Assembly (NCBI RefSeq): GCF_046630445.1
Contig: NC_092342.1
Location: forward strand, 79,100,001 to 79,164,000
Direction of reading: 5' to 3'
Length of the DNA: 64,000 nt
From: Rutidosis leptorrhynchoides
Taxonomy: Eukaryota > Streptophyta > Magnoliopsida > Asterales > Asteraceae
Part shown: positions 22,278 to 33,445 of the stretch, in pieces
Layout of the letters: each line of letters begins with the position of its first letter
How positions within the stretch are numbered: position 1 is the stretch's first letter
The notes under the pieces: model-generated
Databases searched by the model: none
The model's input: the letters and a program-made list of their open reading frames with translations, nothing else
What the model was told of the DNA's origin: nothing
Program-made: the position numbers and the translations under genes

Positions 22278-25200
22278 TCTCTGAATAAGTAACTATCAAA
22301 TTAGCATTCCAAAACTTAAATCATAATTACATAATCATGTATACTCAAAAGATCTTTCTTTAGATACGTGCCTTTTTACAGCACCACAAAATTCCATATT
22401 TTATTATTTATATATTTGAATATATTTAAATTTAAATACCTGCAGTCTGTAGGGATGGAATAATCTGCTGTTCCATGAAATAAGATAACCGGGGGTAGAA
22501 GAGAAACAGCATTCTTATTGTGTGGGTCTTGAACCGTAATCTCGGGTGAAAATTTACTCATAGATTGCTCCCCTTCCATTATGCTTTAGAAATTGTACAC
22601 AATTTTTCAGTTTATTTACGCCAGTAAAAGTAGGTAAAAAATTAGAGGGAATAGAATGCAGATAATACCTAAAAAAAAGTGACTTGTATGGGCCTCTTGT
22701 TGTCAAATGATCTGCTAGTTTAAACATATTATATCTGTACAACGATTTAAACATGAACACTAGGGTTAATCTAATAAAGGAATTAAAAATCTGTATAACA
22801 ATGAATTCAGAGTATAGATTTATACATACCCTCCTGATAAACCTAAATAAGCTTTTATCTGGGAAACGCTCCATGAAGTACTTTGTGTTGGTACGGACTC
22901 TTTAATTGCCTGCTCAACAAGGGCACAAGCAGCAATGTGTGCACCAGCTGACTGTCCCATTAGATAAATCCTTCAAAATCACAATAAAACCAGAAACTTT
23001 ATTGAATTAATTGGGAAGTTTAAAAACAATAAACTAAATGGTTAATGCATTTTGTCGGCTACGTAATATACCTTTGTCCCTAGGTAGGCAACCTACCCAT
23101 TTTAGTACTAAGAATCAATAAAATAGCAAAATTCGTGTGGAAGTAAGCAGGATAGTAAATTAGTAACCAGTTACGGACCCGGACAATTACGTGGTTTTTT
23201 GCCTTCTTATGTCGCATTAAACTTTTACATTAAAAGGTAGGTTTCGGAACAAAGGGTGTACTATATGTAGCCGACAAAATGTAATTACTGTAAACTAAAC
23301 GTACCTGTTAGGATCACCACCATATTCAGATATATTGTTACACACAAACGAGATACCTCGTGAAGCATCTTGAACCATTTCACTCATCGTAGCCTTCGGA
23401 TAATTTCTGGATACACATTTCAATATTTCGGATCAAGCCTAAACTATTTCAATAAATCACAATATAAGACAAGATTGGTGCAACCACACTTAACAATTTT
23501 TAACAGTGATTCAGAAACATAATCAGTATAAGGGTTGTAAATTCAAATTTAAACCACGCATGAAACACACACACACACACAAGTGATGAATAAAATTGTT
23601 TAATATTGATTTAAAAAGTAGAAATTTAAATTTAAAACTAAATATATAACTACCTGTAATCTATACATGCCACTATGATGCCTGCCTCTGATAAGTGACG
23701 TCCTAAAAGCGAACCCCAAGCTTTATACCTACAATAAGGGAAATAGTCGTCAAATCTCGTAAAAATTAAATGAAAACGTGAAAATTTACGATGCATTTTT
23801 TTGTTGTTGCAATTTTCTCTTTTTAAATGCTTACCCTATTACCCAGGCTCCTCCAGTGATGAAAGCAATCACAGGCTTTGGAACGTCATTTTTAGGTAAA
23901 AATATATCAAGTCTGCACAATAACAAGAATCATTCAATACTTTTTTTCAAATAAAATCCTGTTACAAGTACCAAAAGAGTAATCATGTTTATACAACATA
24001 CTTATTCCTTGGTTGATCACCAAAAACAATATCTCGACGTATCTGACTTGAGAAATAATAGTAATAAGCAACTGCCACAATTAAATGGTCACATATCATT
24101 AAAAAAGTAGACTAAGATCACAAAATAATCAAATTTATGAAGGAAAAAAATAGGTTTTTTTTATTAACATGTGAGGAATGACCTTAGGCACGAGCCACCA
24201 ACTTTACAAACCTTGAAGTACACCTGGCATAATTAGGATCGCATAACACTGCAGGGAAATAAATCCAGTGATCAATCTATAGCCTGACCTGAAGAAAGAA
24301 AACGACTATGAAACGTTATATTAACTTAATCCCAAAAATATCGAAAAATACTTGCTATCACATATAAATGGTAAGGTCACATACAAAATGGTTTAATAAT
24401 ATGCAGAGTTGAGTTGAATAATGCAGGGTTAATATATCACAGATATAATAGAAGGTTACATGTTAAACATACAATGAAAAACCAATTCTTAAATGGTACA
24501 ATGAGGAAATCATTGTCGATTATTAGAGAATTTACACTAAATACGTACACATGAAGTGGCAACATTGCATCTAAGTAAAAAGTAGACGAATGACCACTTG
24601 TTAAAATTCAAGATGGCTTTCTACATTTAACAACTATCTAATAGTAAGCAATATACTAAATGGCATAAAACTAATGTTCTAGCCCATTTCTAAGATTAAT
24701 TATTTAGTGCACTAATATTATGGGAATGGTGAATGGTGATGGTGACAGCATAAGCATTTTCCTTAACAAGTGGTATTACATCCTTTGAAATGTTTTTGTA
24801 TTTTTTTTTCTTTTCTTTTTTTTAAAGGCAAGTATTTGAAATAACTGACTGGATAGAAAACACTAACCCGATCATTTTTCATGCACACACGCGCTTTCGA
24901 TTGGAAACCCGAACCGCATTACAGGGACCCGATCCTTAAACCATCCCGAGGGGCGGGCGGAGCGGGACGATCCTGGAATACGGGTCTGTAAAACCTCCCC
25001 AGGGCAATCCATAATCAGGTAAATCTCTGAATATTTTGGATATTGTTGAGAGAGGCACTCGAACTTGAGACCTCCCACACCCATCCAATACACAAGGTAT
25101 TGGGCGTACCATTAGGCCACAAGGGGACATATAAAGAAAGTTAATTATTTATCAAGCTATAAAGTCTAAAATTGAAACAAAAATTGATAAAAAGACTATG

Positions 25201-26507
25201 TCGAAAGAAAATAATAACTCTTTTGGATCGGATGGCAATTAACATCCAATTCGATGGATATCCATCCGATCCGATTAAAGCGGATATGGATGATCTATAT
25301 GAATGAATATTGGATATGGATATGGATGTTTATTGGATCGATTTATATGGATGGCAATTTGTAACCCATGGATGAACCCGAATTCACTAGAAATGCTTAA
25401 ATATATAACCCCATATAATATACAACTATAAATATATCACTATAATTAGTCTCATTTATATATAGTAATTCACTAAAATTTTGCACAATCCTTTCATCTT
25501 TTTATTGCATTAAATTTTTATAGTTCTTATTCTTAATGATGTGATACTTCCCTTCATATTTAACTAATATTTCGATCAATGTACCCAATGATCATATTTT
25601 AATATGTATGTTGTTTATTTGTTGACATCAGATTGTATATTTGTATGTATAGTTGTATACACAAGTTACGATAGACTAGTCATGTATGTTATTTAGAAAA
25701 TCTAGGTTATACGTTACGACTATTTAAGTAATTATATAATTTTATAATAAACTAGGACTTTCAATAGTATTAGATTGACAAAAAAGTATATAATTATCTA
25801 ATGGATATCCATCAACCCTACGAATTAATCGGATATGGATGGATGAATTAAAATTAAATATGGGATATGGATATGAATGAAACTTTGGTTAATCCATATC
25901 CGATATATTGTCATTCCTAATCGTGGCTAGTGTTTAGGGGTTCGTGATTAGGTCTTCCAAAACCTTTTTTTCTAAAATTATATCAAATTAAGGATTAACA
26001 ATCACCATTATTCAGCAGTTGATATACAAAACTAAATATAGAAAATTACCCAATTAAAGCCACCACTTTTGACCCGGCCCGGGTAATCAGTGTCTTACCA
26101 CCATCAACCCGACCCGTCCAAAAATACCGGCGACGGCCACCACGAAGCTCAGAAAGATTGGGATCACTAACAACACGACGCCGTCCTTTATGATTAAAAA
26201 TTGAAGTTGACATCAACACACTATCATCATAACTTGAAACCCTATTATTATTATCCATAAACGGTGAAGTTTCAAACTTTTTATCATCTTCAATCAAAGA
26301 ATTGCTACCCAGATCACCGGTATCATTAAAATGATCTGAATTCATCAACATTGAGCCAGCTGCAGCTTGTGATACAGCTGAAATTGGCATGATTGAATTC
26401 GATGATGATTGATTTGGGAGAAAGGGGTTAGAGATTGATATAGGAAGGATATGTGATTTCATGTTTGATATGTATACGCGTGTTGCTTTACTGATTGATT
26501 TATGCAT
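21521..26507 (-). CDS. ICME: isoprenylcysteine alpha-carbonyl methylesterase (ICME-like), 11 exons, two apparent one-base insertions
   Basis: Known role: removes the methyl ester from the C-terminal prenylcysteine of farnesylated or geranylgeranylated proteins at ER/Golgi membranes, the reverse of ICMT. Exons in coding order: 26507-26050, 24288-24212, 24071-24002, 23912-23834, 23728-23654, 23406-23305, 22970-22830, 22734-22669, 22583-22440, 22237-22147, 21680-21521. Visible: oxyanion loop [14 protein letters not shown], nucleophile elbow [11 protein letters not shown], acid HGTADYSIP, histidine [10 protein letters not shown]-terminus [15 protein letters not shown], and a hydrophobic stretch in exons 2-3 ([19 protein letters not shown]) fitting a membrane anchor. 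The first ATG after a stop was taken; later Mets in exon 1 are possible starts. Odd: exon 4 (79 nt) has GTTCCCAAAG where the conserved frame needs one C fewer, and the last exon has GAGGAATAAA where it needs one base fewer, giving an immediate stop. All splice sites are sound. Either a young pseudogene or two sequence errors. Confidence 0.8.
22247..22274 (+). repeat. A28 run in an ICME intron
   Basis: Twenty-eight consecutive A residues, ten bases beyond the acceptor side of exon 10. In the gene's sense it is a T-rich tract close to the splice acceptor, where it may simply act as the polypyrimidine tract. Confidence 0.85.
24800..25128 (-). mobile_element. tRNA-derived SINE in ICME intron 1
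   Basis: On the minus strand it starts GTCCCCTTGTGGCCTAATGG (A-box-like TGGCCTAATGG) and carries GGTCTCAAGTTCGAGTGCC (B box GTTCGAGT) about 60 bases in. A CG-rich body follows, ending in an A-rich tail (T-run 24801-24823 on the plus strand). The promoter boxes and size (about 330 bp) fit plant tRNA-type SINEs. I found no clear target-site duplication. It has the same orientation as ICME and lies 0.5 kb from the nearest exon. Confidence 0.75.
25228..25921. mobile_element. MITE-like element (hAT type?) in ICME intron 1
   Basis: Both ends carry GGATATGGAT/ATCCATCCGAT-rich subterminal repeats, and the ends GGATGGCAAT (left) and ATTGTCATTCC (right) are imperfect inverted repeats. The middle is AT-rich and non-coding. 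I could not fix a target duplication, so ends are approximate. Confidence 0.45.
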
Positions 26508-26731
26508 GTGTTTGTTGTAATCAGTGATTTGTATCTGTGTTTTTTGTGAATATTGATTAACGATTGTGCAGATGGTGGAACAGAGTGTTTTGATTTAGGG
26601 TTTATTACTACTCTATCAATTAATTTAATTTAGCTATATTTATTATTATTATTATTATTGACACTGTACTAAATTATTTTTTAATTATTTAGAGTAAAAA
26701 CAAAAACAAGGGAACACGTGGTTATGTGTGA
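26508..26731 (-). promoter_or_regulatory. 5' UTR and promoter region of ICME
   Basis: AT-rich sequence upstream of the first ATG with a TTA/ATT trinucleotide run at about 26640-26660. No clear TATA box was identified. Confidence 0.3.
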
Positions 26732-27150
26732 TTGGAGAATGGGTGCGACATGGCGTGTAGAGTTAGGCTAGACCATCACTTTTCCTCCTTGTCAACGTGT
26801 TTGACGCTACTAACGCGGCGCCAAAATTTTGACGCTCGGGGCGTCAGTCGAAAATTTGACGGAAGTGTCAAATTTGTTTCAGTCAACCAGATTACGCCAC
26901 ATATTTTTATACATTATTAATTAATATATTTTATAACTTATAATATTTTACCACATCACCACCACAATATTTAGCACTCAAATTTAACACTCCCCTTTAA
27001 AAAAAGCTTCATCTCTTGACCTTATCACATCACCAAAAAGTGCATCACTTAATTTTGACGTCACCGCTACGATTAGAAACAGTCTAATTGAGGTGGCAAT
27101 TTTGTTTGGAAAACGGACTCACTTAATTCTTGACACTCGGGTCAATGAAA
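26732..27150. other. unassigned stretch, possibly a MITE
   Basis: There is no gene. TTGACG/CGTCAA motifs recur (TTTTGACGCTCGGGGCGTCA near 26825; ATTTTGACGTCACC near 27055) and the flanks show weak inverted similarity. A non-autonomous DNA transposon is possible, but I cannot define ends. Confidence 0.3.
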
Positions 27151-29060
27151 ACAATAAAGAAATTAACAATACAAGAAGAATTTAGGTGGAAATTTTAAAA
27201 CTGGAGATAAAACACAAGCTCTCAAAGAAAATCTCTGATTTATCATAAATTGTTATAATGACATAGACCGACCACTTTCTTTCAACCGACTACACTCTCC
27301 AAAGGTTCGACTATACACTGCTCTTAGACAAGAGAAGAAAACAAGACTCAAAAACTTAAATTGTATTGATTTGGTGCATGTTGGAACGAAGACATAACCT
27401 ACTTATATAACCAACTTCAACCTGATCACCAACCATAACTTGGCCACCAAACTCTTATTGTCCTCCAAGTTCACATTGCTCTCCAAATCCACCTTGGTCT
27501 CTAAGTTCAAAATTTAGAACTTTGCACAATTCTGGAAAGTTGGAATTAATATCTAAAAAATCCTTCCTTAATTAACATTCCCTAAATCTCAATATCACCG
27601 ATGTAAATGTTTTTTCGAAGACAAGTTCAAGATCCACATCTTCATGGACATTATTTCTAACCTAAAAGACAAAATTTGCATCCATATCAAACGTTGTCTA
27701 AACCGACAATCATTGTCAAAATTGAAAAATTATAATTCTTAACGAATTATCATATTCCACCATAAAGAGTATCACACTTAGAATATCTCATTCTAAGAAT
27801 TTTACCTCGACACATGTTGAACAACCATCTAAAACTTTATGATGCAACTTCCTCGTTTGACTTTCTCGAAAGTTCCACCAGCTATCAACATCAGTTTTCC
27901 CCACACAACTTTCATCGATGTCAAATTAATGTTCATGTGCAATTGTGGAACCGCTAACGAACATCCATTTACATGGCTGCGCGGACACACCATTAGGATG
28001 ACATGACTTTAAAGAAATTTGTCATTCTATGTAACAACAGAGACATCATTTGCGCCTTTGGAGCCAATAGTCAAATTAGCTGCACATGGACAATTAACCC
28101 TTACATGCCTAATCTTCTCGCACCTTAGCGTACCAGATTCTTCTCGGAGTATTTCTTCCCCCTGTTTGTACACAGCAGTACACAGTACCTTCTAATGAAG
28201 AGACACTGTTACCTTCCAACCTTTGCTCCTCGGATATGAGCTTGTTAGTAACATCTTCAAACTTTAAAGTTTCCTTCTCATATATCAGAATAGGTTTCAT
28301 GTGTTAATACTAGGGGTGTAAACGAGCCGAGCCGAGCCCGAGCTCGACTAGGCTCAAGCTCAGCTCGTTCGAATTTTACTGAGCTCGAGCTCGGCTCGAT
28401 TCAAGCTTTGAATATTAAGCTTGAGCTCGGCTCGTCTGGATTTATGCAAGCTCGAGCTCGGCTCGAGCTCGACTCGTTTATTCAAAAATACTACTTTTTT
28501 ATTATTATTTTTTATATATTATTTATTTTTTATTTAAATTACTGAACATCTTTATATTATACGGAGTATATGATTTAATTTACTCATTATATTGTTTATT
28601 TATATATAAAATAGTAACTATTTTGTAATTATTTAGTATATTATTAATTCGAAATAATAAATAATGCATATATATGAAAAGCTCGTTTAGGCTCGCGAGC
28701 ATGTTCAAGCTCGATATAAGAAGCTCGAGCTCGTTTAGTAATCGATCCTAAAAACATGTTCAATCTCGGGCTCGAGCTCGTTTAGGCTCGGCTCGAATCG
28801 AGTTTTTAACGTGTCTAACTCGAGTAGTTCGCGAGTAGCTCGGCTCATTTACAGCCCTAGTTAATACGATGAAAACAAAGATAATATCAGTCTCAAAGCT
28901 TTATCTTCGTCATTAACTTCAACCCCAATAGCCTCTCGTTCCGAAATAATATGGAATTGCTCCTTGAGATACAAACTTTTTCTCATAAGAGCGTCAATTA
29001 AGTATTTTCTCTCTATATTAATGAGAACATCGATATCTATAACACTCTTCTTATACCGAG
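27150..29060 (-). mobile_element. old Ty1/copia remnant (gag and probable 3' LTR), interrupted by a MITE
   Basis: On the minus strand, REAIGVEVNDEDKALRLILS (left of the MITE in element order) and ILIYEKETLKFEDVTNKLIS are classic copia gag blocks. They are now separated by the hAT MITE 28311-28859. A zinc-knuckle/protease-like stretch follows with many breaks. A probable 3' LTR lies at about 27577-27150, starting TGTTAATTAAGG after a purine-rich stretch, with a TATATAAG box near 27400. This is a heavily broken fossil. Confidence 0.6.
28311..28859. mobile_element. hAT-type MITE with perfect 8-bp target duplication
   Basis: 549 bp with terminal inverted repeats TAGGGGTGTAAACGAGCCGA and TAGGGCTGTAAATGAGCCGA (right end, reverse complement). 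It is flanked by GTTAATAC on both sides (28303-28310 and 28860-28867). Subterminal parts are packed with GAGCTCG/CGAGCTC repeats and the centre is AT-rich. There is no coding capacity. The 8-bp duplication and end sequence place it with hAT elements. It sits inside the copia gag fossil, so it is younger than that. Confidence 0.93.
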
Positions 29061-29535
29061 TAATAGTTATATATTACTCATTGGTTTAATTAATTAATTA
29101 AATCAAAGTACAAATATTAATAAGAAACGTAGAAAACAACTTTCGCATGTAAAATGGACGTGTGTTCTCATTTTCATTCTGACCATTGTGAAACGCAGGG
29201 TGAAATTCTCAGAACTATTAACTATGAGTCTGAGAATATGAATGCTAATATTAGAATTCTCCCAAAAGTTGTGAGAACATGGTGATAACGAATAGTAATA
29301 TCAATGAATATATGATTTACTAGTTAACCATCACTCCGAGAAGTAATTACGTGAATGATCATGTGATTTTTATGTATAAAATATGTTCCTCGACTTTTAT
29401 TTTCATATTTCAAGCTAGAGTAAATTTTTTGTTTAGTTTGTTTTCAACCAAAATTTACTCATGAACTTAACTCATTTATTGAAATGTTTGGGTCGGGCGT
29501 CAAATAGGTGACATTGCAGCTAGACCCGCGAAGGT
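29061..29535. other. spacer, nothing recognised
   Basis: AT-rich, without long frames, and with no inverted or tandem repeat that I can define. It may be further decayed sequence of the copia fossil to its left. Confidence 0.3.
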
Positions 29536-29543
29536 GGTGTAAC

Positions 29544-30646
29544 CAGGGGCGGACCTATCATGTATTGAGTGGTAGCACGTGACAACAGTGAAATATACGG
29601 TGAAATATACGGTTCAGTGGGAAAAAATTTGGGTTTTTAACTAGTGACACCAGTGGATACAGCGGATCTAGCTTAGGGCACCCGGAGTCAGGTGCCCCTG
29701 ATGATAAATTTTATTTTTTGTGAAATTTTATGCATTTTATGGAAGAAATTGGTTAAAGATGTATGAGTGCAGGTTTAGATGGCGAAAGATGCATAAGTTT
29801 GAGGAAGGTTGAAGATGATAACATGTGGTATAGAAAAGGCCACGTAATGATAGAGAAATAACTCTACTGAGTGATTGACCATAAGTACTTTTTCAGTCTT
29901 TATTTTCTTTTAATTTTATTCCCATTTAGAGGCCCACATGACCCTATTATAAAACTTAATCAGTCACGTATAGTAATATGTTCATTCATTTTTAAATTAT
30001 GTAATAGAAGAAAAATGATGATACTAAAGTAAAGGATATAAACATAATAAATACTACTAGTATAAATATAAATATTTATATTATTAAATATAAAATTAAT
30101 AAGATAAGATGCAGCTTTAACTCAAGTTTATATAATTAATGTTTTAAATTTGTGTAGGAGAAAATTTGTTAAATCCGTCTTTTTAGCTACTCGGTATTGT
30201 GTTTCTTATTGATGTATGTTGAGAATCTTACTAATGTGATATTAACTCATTCACAATTCTATAGTCCATTATTTTACTTTGGTATTTATCAAATTAATTG
30301 TCCATTTCTATAAATAGATAAAAAAAATATAATAAAAATCTTTTGTGCCCTTTTTTATTCATATAGGACAAAAAGATAAGTAAAAAGTATGGGGTAAAAT
30401 TAAAAAGTTAATAAAAAAGTACATGTGACAGGTAATTTTTCTTAAACTGTGTGTTTTTTGTGCGGATACAATAGATTTGGGACGGAGAGAGTAATATTTT
30501 TATGTAATTATTAAAAAAAGTTAGTAAAAGTTTTTGCTCTCTTACAAATTTTTTTTTGAACCGTCATTAAAATAAGTCATCTAGTAAAAAAAAATTTAGT
30601 TTTTAACCGGTGACACCAGTGACTACCATTCCTAGATCCGCCACTG
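29544..30646. mobile_element. non-autonomous hAT-like transposon, 1.1 kb
   Basis: The ends are CAGGGGCGGACCTA and, in reverse complement, CAGTGGCGGATCTA. They are flanked by the 8-bp direct repeat GGTGTAAC (29536-29543 and 30647-30654). A subterminal GTGACACCAGTG occurs near both ends (about 29644 and 30610). No transposase frame exists. Near 30475 the end-like sequence GGGACGGAGAGAGTA matches one terminus of Stowaway-type MITEs, suggesting a second, nested element that I cannot bound on the other side. Confidence 0.85.
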
Positions 30647-31452
30647 GGTGTAACCCTCTTGACTTCACTAGTTTCATGACAACATCGAGTTAGCTCGAAC
30701 GAACGCATACTGATGGAAAACCGTGTGTACTTTTAAAAACTTAGAAACGCAGCGGAACATGAAAATAAACATCTTTTATTAATCATTAAAATAAACATTG
30801 TAACGACCCGACTTTTTCGACTTGCTTTTGTGCCTTGTATTTTAGCGAAACTGCGTATTTGTGCGTACTGTGTTACTTTATTACTCCGGAACCTTGGCAC
30901 ACGTGTTTTATATTCATATTTACCCTAAAACATGCCTTGGTGTATGTGGAATGCTTAACTTGTCCATTGGATGCTTTATAACTGTTAGTGTACTTGCCGT
31001 TACGAATAAACCGCGGACTGCGCGCACGTTTGACTTTTGTCGGAACCGAAAGTTTTGGACTGCGAAATATTAATTATTATTTTATAATAATAATTACTTG
31101 GGCCTTTGGATGCTTAATTTTATTTATTTAATTGCTAAAGCCCAATAGTTAGTCTTGTTGGACTTTCTACCTTGTTGGACTCAAGCTCACCCTACTCTAG
31201 CTAGTGACCCAATTAATTAGCCCAAGTATTATTACTAGTAGTCCATAGTAATAAATAAATAATAAATAAATTAATTAATGAGTCATACTAGCATAATGGA
31301 TAAGATTATCTATTTGTCACATGGGATTCTAGCATTAGTACACACTTTAGACAACCATTATCCATAAAGCAAAGTTTTGTCTCCCCCTCCCCTCCCTCAA
31401 AATCATGGCCCTAGGCCTAGCCACCTCATCAATCCATGTCAATTTCCTTGCT

Positions 31453-31460
31453 TATAAATA
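31453..31460 (+). promoter_or_regulatory. TATA box in LTR A
   Basis: TATAAATA, followed by a C/T-rich stretch (31480-31570) that would form the start of the element's RNA. Confidence 0.45.
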
Positions 31461-31609
31461 CTAGCCATTTACCTCTCACTTGCTCATTTGATTTTCACAC
31501 ACACTTGTTCTTTCTTTCTTCCCTTTCTAGTATTGCTTGTAAGTCTTCTTTTCCTTCTTTTTTTCCTTTCAATTTCGTGGTCATCATCATCATAATATGG
31601 AGATCAAAG

Positions 31610-32040
31610 TTCCTTTTAGCTTTGATCTTACTTATATCTTGTTGATTCAAGCATGAATCTTTCAAGAACATGGAAGATTCAAACTTTCTAGCTTGAATCT
31701 TCATATCTTTTGTAGATCTACTTCTTTTATACTTTAATCTTTCTATTTTGTGATAAAGATTTAAACTTTTGTTTGTAATCTTCATATATCTTAAAGATCC
31801 AAGCTTTATGCTTCAAGATCTTCAAGAACAATTGAGATGCAAGCTTTCTAGCTTGAATCTTCATATCTTTTTGTTAGATCTAAGTTCTTTTTGCTTTGAT
31901 CATGTTGTTTTGTGAAAAAGATTCAAACTTTTGTTTGTAATCTTCATGTATCTTCAAGATCCAAGCTTTATGCTTCAAGATCTTCAAGAACACTAAAGGT
32001 TCAAGCTTTCTAGCTTTGCAACCTTGTAACTTGTGTGAAA
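31610..32040 (+). repeat. tandem repeat of about 160 bp in LTR A
   Basis: CTTTCTAGCTTGAATC begins at 31684 and 31844, and a variant at 32006. Between them the block CTTCATGTATCTTCAAGATC (and its variant) plus AGCTTTATGCTTCAAGATCT repeats. There are a little over two units. Confidence 0.75.
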
Positions 32041-33236
32041 TGGATCCAAGCTCTCTAGCTTAGGGTTCCATCACCACATTTGACTTGGATTGTGCTTATA
32101 CTTGTTGAATTGATGTAAAGTTTGTATGTAACGACCCGTCAAAATCGCTATTGACGCGGCATGTTAATCATTGATTCCGCAGTGAGGTTTTGACCTCTAT
32201 ATGATATGTTTTGATAAAATATTGCATTCATTAAAATAAGTGACTTTCTAAACATAGAAAGTTATAAACATGTGGGCGAGTGCTTAGGTATAAGCAAAAC
32301 CCCGAAATACATAAGTCTTTAATTTACAGGTTGACATCACAGTCCAATTATTTATTACACAACGCAGTTTTATTTTGAATACAATAAACTTTGTACAAAG
32401 CATGAGAGACTCCATGCAGGCAACAAGCACATCACAGCGGAAGCATTCTAAGGACCTGAGAATAAAACATGCTAAAAAGTCAACACAAATGTTGGTGAGT
32501 TATAGGTTTATTTGCTCGAGTCATAAACATATATAAAGATAGACCACAAGATTTCATCAAAAGTTTATCAATAGATTCTACGTAACAGAGCACCCTGGTA
32601 ACTAAACTTAACGCTATAGTGATAATTACCCCATTCGTTTTAATACACGCAAACCAACGTGTCTTAAACTCAAATAACATACGTCCGTTAAAAGGCTAGC
32701 GCTCTAGCTCGGACGGGGATGTCAAGCCCTATGGATCCATATACAATTATTCGCGCCCACCAGTCCATATCCTATGTACTGGCAGCTACTAGTTACCAAA
32801 GCTAAGGGATTTTCGGTTTAACTCAGTGTAGAATTTAGTATGTATTTATGTCTTATTGCGTTTAAAATAAATTGCATGTATTCTCAGCCCAAAAATTTTT
32901 AAATTATTTAAAAAGGGAGACTATAAACTCACAGTTCAATATTGAGACTCAATATTGTAGGCAAATTGCGTAGACGTAATGATGGTAGACGACTGTATGG
33001 TTGGCCTTGGATTCAAGAACAATACCCCGAACAATACCCAATATTTCTTTAGCTTAAAGCGGTTTGAAACCCGAATTAAAAACACCCCCGTATATACCTT
33101 ATTATTATTAAATTTTAATTTAAAATTATAATTATAATATAAATATATAAATAAAGATTATAGAAGAAGAAAAAGTGTGAGGATTTACGTCGAGCAAACT
33201 GACCTTTTATAATACTTTTGCATTTACTGTAGCTCA

Positions 33237-33281
33237 TGCGATCGCATGAGTTTTCAGTGTTTTTGCCATGCGATCGCATGG
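33237..33281. repeat. duplicated palindrome CATGCGATCGCATG in solo LTR D
   Basis: The 14-bp perfect palindrome CATGCGATCGCATG occurs twice about 35 bases apart (near 33235 and 33268), in an otherwise AT-rich LTR. It contains the GCGATCGC core. Function unknown. Confidence 0.8.
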
Positions 33282-33325
33282 CCGCCTTTTCCGTTTTTGT
33301 TTGCTAGTTCGTCGACATCAAATAG

Positions 33326-33445
33326 TGTTTGCTGTAGCAAATAGTGTACTGTAGCAAATAGTGTTTACTGTAGCAAATAGTATTTACTGTAGCAAAGTCA
33401 TTTTTACTGTAGCAAATAGGGTTTTACTGTAGGAAAGTCGTTTTT
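33326..33445 (+). repeat. CTGTAGCAAATAGTG minisatellite in solo LTR D
   Basis: Six to seven imperfect copies of TTTACTGTAGCAAATAGTG, about 18-21 bp each, drifting to CTGTAGCAAAGTC and CTGTAGGAAAGTC, followed by a short TA microsatellite (33458-33470). Confidence 0.85.

Noticed and set aside
24872-25130. Short minus-strand frames in ICME intron 1
   Set aside because: They fall inside the tRNA-derived SINE, whose GC-rich body is open by chance.
31495-31785. Lys-rich minus-strand frame of 96 codons
   Set aside because: Antisense of the C/T-rich stretch behind the TATA box of LTR A.
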